This document shows, in pieces, positions 4,428-5,354 of a stretch of 5,354 nucleotides of DNA (positions are counted from its first letter, which is position 1; every line of letters starts with the position of its first letter). Below the pieces are notes generated by a model. That model made no database searches. It saw only the letters and a list, made by a program, of their open reading frames with translations, and had not been told where the DNA came from. Both the position numbers and the translations under genes were made by a program. The stretch comes from an uncultured Clostridia bacterium. Its GTDB lineage: Bacteria > Bacillota > Clostridia > Christensenellales > Borkfalkiaceae. The stretch is taken from the NCBI GenBank assembly GCA_946540675.1, contig CAMNIW010000100.1, forward strand, positions 1-5,354, read 5' to 3'.

Positions 4428-5354
4428 TTGGAACTGTCGGATAGAAAGAAGAAAATACTTCAATACGTCGTCGACGACTATATCGAGACGGCTGTGCCGG
4501 TATCGAGCAAAAGTCTTACCGAAAGACACTTGAAAAATATAAGTTCCGCTACCGTGAGAAACGAACTTTCGGCGCTTGAAGAACTCGGTTATCTGACTCA
4601 ACTTCACACGTCTTCGGGACGTATACCTTCGGCGGAAGCGTACAAACTTTACGTCAGCGACTTGATGATAAAGGACAAACTTTCGGATAAAGAACTCGAC
4701 TACATCAAGCAGATATTCCTTGAAAAAGCCGACAATTTAGAAGAAGTCATACGCAACACGACCAAGGTCATAAGCGAACTCACGCAGTACACGTCGGTCG
4801 GACTTCCGAGCAAAGACGGCGGAGAGAGAATCGAGAGCATAAAGTTTTTCAGGTTCAAAAAAGACACGGCGCTCGTTCTTATCGTTACGGAATTCAGGTT
4901 GCTTAAAGACAATTTCATTACGGTGCCTGAGACAATGACGGATGAGCAACTTTCCGAAGCGGAAAAGGTTCTCGGCAATATGATGGCGGGCAAGAGTTTT
5001 GAAGAGATTTGCAATTTAAGTCCCGAACTCGACGACGGTTTTCTCGGATTCAAGAACATTTTCGTCAACGTCATAGAAGCGCTCAAAGTGTATATGAGCG
5101 CAAAAGACGAAGACGTCATAATGGAAGGGGAAGACAAGATACTCGAACACCCCGAATACGCGGACATAAACAAGATAAAGAATTTCCTTTCTGTCGTCAC
5201 GAGCAAAGACAAGGTAATGAATTTACTTTCGGGCGACGGCAGGGATATAAAGATAAACGTCAAGATAGGTACGGACGGTTACGACGGGATACCCGAAGAG
5301 TGTTCGCTCGTCACCGCGACCTACACGGCAAACGGAACCAAACTCGGAACGTAC
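4428..5354 (+). CDS. hrcA: Heat-inducible transcription repressor HrcA (3' end beyond window)
   Basis: HrcA represses the dnaK and groE heat-shock operons by binding CIRCE. The visible 309 codons have no stop and run off the window. Family members are about 340 residues, so roughly 30-40 are missing, including the usual GxIGPTRM-type ending. Residues 1-75 are the winged-helix domain with clear signatures: LSDRKKKILQYVVDDYIET, PVSSKSL, SSATVRNELSALEELGYL and HTSSGRIPS. The rest is the GAF-like and dimerisation region, and the last residues, CSLVTATYTANGTKLGTY, match the conserved C-terminal block. The start is TTG at 4428, with AAGGAG (4413-4418) 9 bases upstream. No in-frame ATG or GTG lies nearby, and the family's conserved L-S-x-R beginning starts right there. 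The CIRCE site and strong promoter immediately upstream show autoregulation. grpE, dnaK and dnaJ would be expected next. Confidence 0.96.
   Translation, partial: MELSDRKKKILQYVVDDYIETAVPVSSKSLTERHLKNISSATVRNELSALEELGYLTQLHTSSGRIPSAEAYKLYVSDLMIKDKLSDKELDYIKQIFLEKADNLEEVIRNTTKVISELTQYTSVGLPSKDGGERIESIKFFRFKKDTALVLIVTEFRLLKDNFITVPETMTDEQLSEAEKVLGNMMAGKSFEEICNLSPELDDGFLGFKNIFVNVIEALKVYMSAKDEDVIMEGEDKILEHPEYADINKIKNFLSVVTSKDKVMNLLSGDGRDIKINVKIGTDGYDGIPEECSLVTATYTANGTKLGTY

Noticed and set aside
4700..5263. A 187-codon minus-strand open frame rich in Ser and Leu
   Set aside because: It is antisense to hrcA and its low-complexity composition is what a reversed reading of this gene would give.

Overview
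The window looks like a piece of a Firmicutes chromosome, most likely an uncultured clostridial lineage. The evidence is near-consensus sigma-A promoters (TTGACA-17-TATAAT), strong AAGGAG-type ribosome sites, tight operon packing, and an hrcA gene controlled by a CIRCE operator. The genus cannot be fixed from this sequence. G+C is moderate in the core genes (27 of 60 in bases 2041-2100) and clearly lower in one accessory gene (18 of 60 in bases 601-660).

Layout. (1) Bases 1-243 are non-coding and made of small palindromic intergenic repeats of the 'GTCATTGCGAGG...' type. There is a truncated repeat end, a 35/36-bp tandem direct repeat, and a 124-bp element with inverted ends and internal hairpins. 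(2) Bases 275-1313 hold a divergent pair: a 68-residue XRE/Cro-type repressor on the minus strand and a four-helix membrane protein with a C-terminal SHOCT-like domain on the plus strand. The 112-bp gap between them carries a consensus promoter with two palindromic operators centred 31 bp apart, about three helical turns. (3) After a terminator, bases 1477-4217 form one four-gene transcription unit: a TetR-family regulator, a cupin-carboxymuconolactone decarboxylase (CMD) fusion, a flavodoxin and an aldo/keto reductase. It ends at a perfect 10-bp hairpin terminator. Its promoter has an 11-bp-arm palindrome over the -35 box, and its -10 box ends only 6 bases before the first usable ATG, so the TetR message should be leaderless or nearly so. 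(4) A second hairpin-forming intergenic element follows. (5) hrcA begins at 4428 with a TTG codon, behind a consensus promoter and a CIRCE element with one mismatch. It is cut by the window end with an estimated 30-40 residues missing.

How the parts work together. The XRE gene and the membrane gene look like a self-regulated accessory module of unknown purpose. The TetR operon looks like an inducible redox or detoxification cassette: a regulator that senses a small molecule, a fused cupin/CMD enzyme, an FMN electron carrier or reductase, and an NADPH-dependent carbonyl reductase. The substrate cannot be read from the sequence. hrcA is the repressor at the head of the conserved class I heat-shock operon (usually hrcA-grpE-dnaK-dnaJ), whose remaining genes would lie beyond the right edge.

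The strongest candidates for something not well described are the TetR/cupin-CMD/flavodoxin/AKR cassette with its leaderless start, and the XRE-SHOCT membrane module with paired operators.
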